Shown here: positions 5,747 to 6,618 of the stretch, in pieces
How positions within the stretch are numbered: the first letter of the stretch is position 1
How the letters are laid out: each line of letters opens with the position of its first letter
Source of the DNA: an uncultured Bacillota bacterium
GTDB taxonomy: Bacteria; Bacillota; Clostridia; Peptostreptococcales; Anaerovoracaceae
Length of the DNA: 6,618 nt
Assembly (NCBI GenBank): GCA_959606705.1
Contig: CAUHLX010000159.1
Location: 1-6,618, forward strand
Direction: 5' to 3'
The notes under the pieces: model-generated
What the model saw: the letters and a program-made list of their open reading frames with translations, nothing else
What the model was told of the DNA's origin: nothing
The model's database searches: none
Position numbers and translations under genes: made by a program

Positions 5747-6337
5747 TCAGCCAAACGACAGAATCTCCGCCGCGATCCGGTCCGGAGACTTGCCCTCAAT
5801 TTCTACGATATGAGAGGAGGCTCTCCGATAAAGGGGCACCCGTCTTTCATACAAGGCGCAGAGGTGTCGAAACCGTTCTTCCTCATCGACAATATCCGCC
5901 CGGGCATTGGGGCGATGCGCGTCGTTTTTGATCCGAGAAAACAAAAGCTCCGGCGGGCCGTAAAGGAATACGGAGCCCGCCTGTTTCGCAAGGAGTTCCA
6001 CGTTTTGGGGGAGTTGTATGATCCCCCCGCCGCAGGAAACGATCAAACCGCCCTCCGGCTCTGTGAGTGCCTTTTTTCCGTCATCCGGGGGTTCCTCCCC
6101 ATTCATTGTTTCGGCATGGTCCGCGCAGAGACGCGCCAGCAGCTTCCCCTCGATCCCTCGAAAGCCAGCCTCCCCCTCAGCCTCAAAAATCTCCGGAATA
6201 CTGCGGTGCTGTTCCTTCTCAATCGTCTCGTCCATGTCCAGAAGCCGAAAGCCCGTGCTCTTCTTTAACGCCTTTCCGGTTTCCGTTTTTCCAGAACCCA
6301 TATAACCGATCAGAAAATATTTTGTGATTGCCATCAT
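5747..6337 (-). CDS. aroK: Shikimate kinase
   Basis: This enzyme phosphorylates shikimate at O3 with ATP in aromatic amino acid biosynthesis, in the cytoplasm. The 196-residue product shows Walker A GYMGSGKTETG (K17, T18), the shikimate-contacting LLDMDETIE (D34, D36), EAGFRGIE (R60), the Walker-B region CGGGIIQLP (G103-G105), the lid arginine in AHRPNA (R142) and YERRVPLY near the C-terminus. Usual length is about 165-175; the excess is a hydrophilic stretch at residues about 75-97 (NGEEPPDDGKK...) before the Walker-B strand, best read as a surface loop. Two adjacent ATGs (6337 and 6334) follow GGAGGG (complement of 6342-6347) by 4 and 7 nt; either could start. It lies 121 nt downstream of ribH on the same strand and has its own promoter-like sequence. 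Other aro genes are not in view. Confidence 0.95.
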   Translation of the reverse strand: MMAITKYFLIGYMGSGKTETGKALKKSTGFRLLDMDETIEKEQHRSIPEIFEAEGEAGFRGIEGKLLARLCADHAETMNGEEPPDDGKKALTEPEGGLIVSCGGGIIQLPQNVELLAKQAGSVFLYGPPELLFSRIKNDAHRPNARADIVDEEERFRHLCALYERRVPLYRRASSHIVEIEGKSPDRIAAEILSFG

Positions 6338-6341
6338 AAAG

Positions 6342-6347
6342 CCCTCC
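6342..6347 (-). promoter_or_regulatory. Ribosome binding site of aroK
   Basis: GGAGGG on the minus strand precedes two consecutive ATG codons. The 7-nt spacing to the second (6334) is closer to the usual optimum than the 4-nt spacing to the first. Confidence 0.7.
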
Positions 6348-6350
6348 GTC

Positions 6351-6368
6351 TATTCTCTGTTCAGAATA
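6351..6368. promoter_or_regulatory. Inverted repeat over the aroK -10 region (operator candidate)
   Basis: TATTCT (6351-6356) and AGAATA (6363-6368) form a perfect 6-bp inverted repeat with a 6-nt spacer. On the minus strand the first half is the predicted -10 hexamer and the second covers the predicted start of transcription. A repressor site is possible; chance is not excluded. Confidence 0.3.
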
Positions 6369-6391
6369 GCGCCTTTTCCCTCTTTTGACAA
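6363..6391 (-). promoter_or_regulatory. Probable sigma-A-type promoter of aroK
   Basis: On the minus strand TTGTCA (6391-6386, five of six -35 bases) and TATTCT (6368-6363, four of six -10 bases) are exactly 17 bp apart. Initiation would fall near 6356, about 9 nt before the ribosome binding site, giving a very short leader. The element lies between the ribH stop and aroK, so aroK can be expressed apart from ribH. Confidence 0.5.
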
Positions 6392-6458
6392 GGGGAAATC
6401 TCCGCGGCCAGACCCCGGCATTGGTAAGCAGGGCTTTACGGTTTGACTCACCGAAGAA

Positions 6459-6618
6459 TCAATCCATCCGGCGCAACAGGTTGACCATTTCGATGGCGGA
6501 GAGAGCGATGTCGTATCCCTTGTTGCCGGCCTTGGTTCCCGCCCGTTCGATGGCCTGCTCGATGGTATCCGTGGTGAGCACGCCGAACAGTACCGGAATG
6601 TTGCTTTCCAGCGCAAAG
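6459..6618 (-). CDS. ribH: 6,7-dimethyl-8-ribityllumazine synthase, C-terminal part (runs off window)
   Basis: Reading the minus strand from 6617 gives 52 residues ending at TGA (6459-6461). The sequence includes ALESNIPVLFGVLTTDTIEQ, then AIERAGTKAGNKGYDIALSAIEMVNLLRRMD. This is the highly conserved C-terminal third of lumazine synthase, including the PVxFGVLTTDTxEQAxxRAG signature and the terminal helix. The enzyme condenses the ribityl-pyrimidine with dihydroxybutanone phosphate in riboflavin biosynthesis, usually as a 60-mer or pentamer in the cytoplasm. About two thirds of the gene lies beyond the right edge. An FMN riboswitch, if present, would be upstream of the rib operon and outside the window. 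No clear terminator separates it from aroK. Confidence 0.95.
   Translation of the reverse strand, partial: FALESNIPVLFGVLTTDTIEQAIERAGTKAGNKGYDIALSAIEMVNLLRRMD

Larger units (their letters stand above)
6338..6458 (-). other. ribH-aroK intergenic region
   Basis: These 121 bases carry the aroK promoter and ribosome binding site plus an imperfect inverted repeat, TTTCCC (6375-6380) with GGGGAAA (6392-6398), which overlaps the -35 and spacer. On the ribH-coding strand no U run follows that stem, so it is not a standard terminator. Confidence 0.4.

Noticed and set aside
5810..6268. + strand open frame of 152 codons opposite aroK
   Set aside because: aroK on the minus strand explains this stretch fully with conserved motifs.
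6350..6616. Minus-strand open frame of 88 codons at the right edge
   Set aside because: It is in a different frame from ribH, whose conserved C-terminus occupies the same bases.

Overview
The window looks like a chromosomal segment of a Gram-positive bacterium of the Bacillota, most likely Clostridia. This is inferred from strong AAGGAGG-type ribosome binding sites, a short Bacillus-type NagB, and a PD-(D/E)XK-like protein family that I recall mainly from Firmicutes. The genes are GC-rich by eye, apart from a strongly AT-rich patch at about 4400-4670. Species cannot be told from the sequence.

Region 1 (1-4127, + strand) is an amino-sugar operon of four tightly spaced genes: a 5'-truncated NahK-like sugar kinase of the aminoglycoside phosphotransferase fold, a divergent 460-residue ROK-like protein, a PIG-L/LmbE-family deacetylase, and glucosamine-6-phosphate deaminase (NagB). 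Together they suggest uptake-coupled catabolism of N-acetylhexosamines: phosphorylation, N-deacetylation, then deamination and isomerisation to fructose-6-phosphate. No NagA is present in the window, so the PIG-L enzyme may do the deacetylation.

Region 2 (4128-4805) has no recognisable gene. It holds a nested 35-bp tandem repeat, a near-symmetric A/T-flanked terminator with a perfect 21-bp outer stem, and an AT-rich tract with several short inverted repeats and a possible promoter.

Region 3 (about 4806-5720, + strand) is a lone gene for a protein with a PD-(D/E)XK-like C-terminal domain. It may be an accessory or acquired gene.

Region 4 (5747-6618, - strand) is core metabolism: shikimate kinase (aroK) with a good promoter of its own, preceded by the 3' end of ribH (lumazine synthase), which runs off the window edge. 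The lone nuclease-like gene and aroK converge with only 26 bp between their stop codons.
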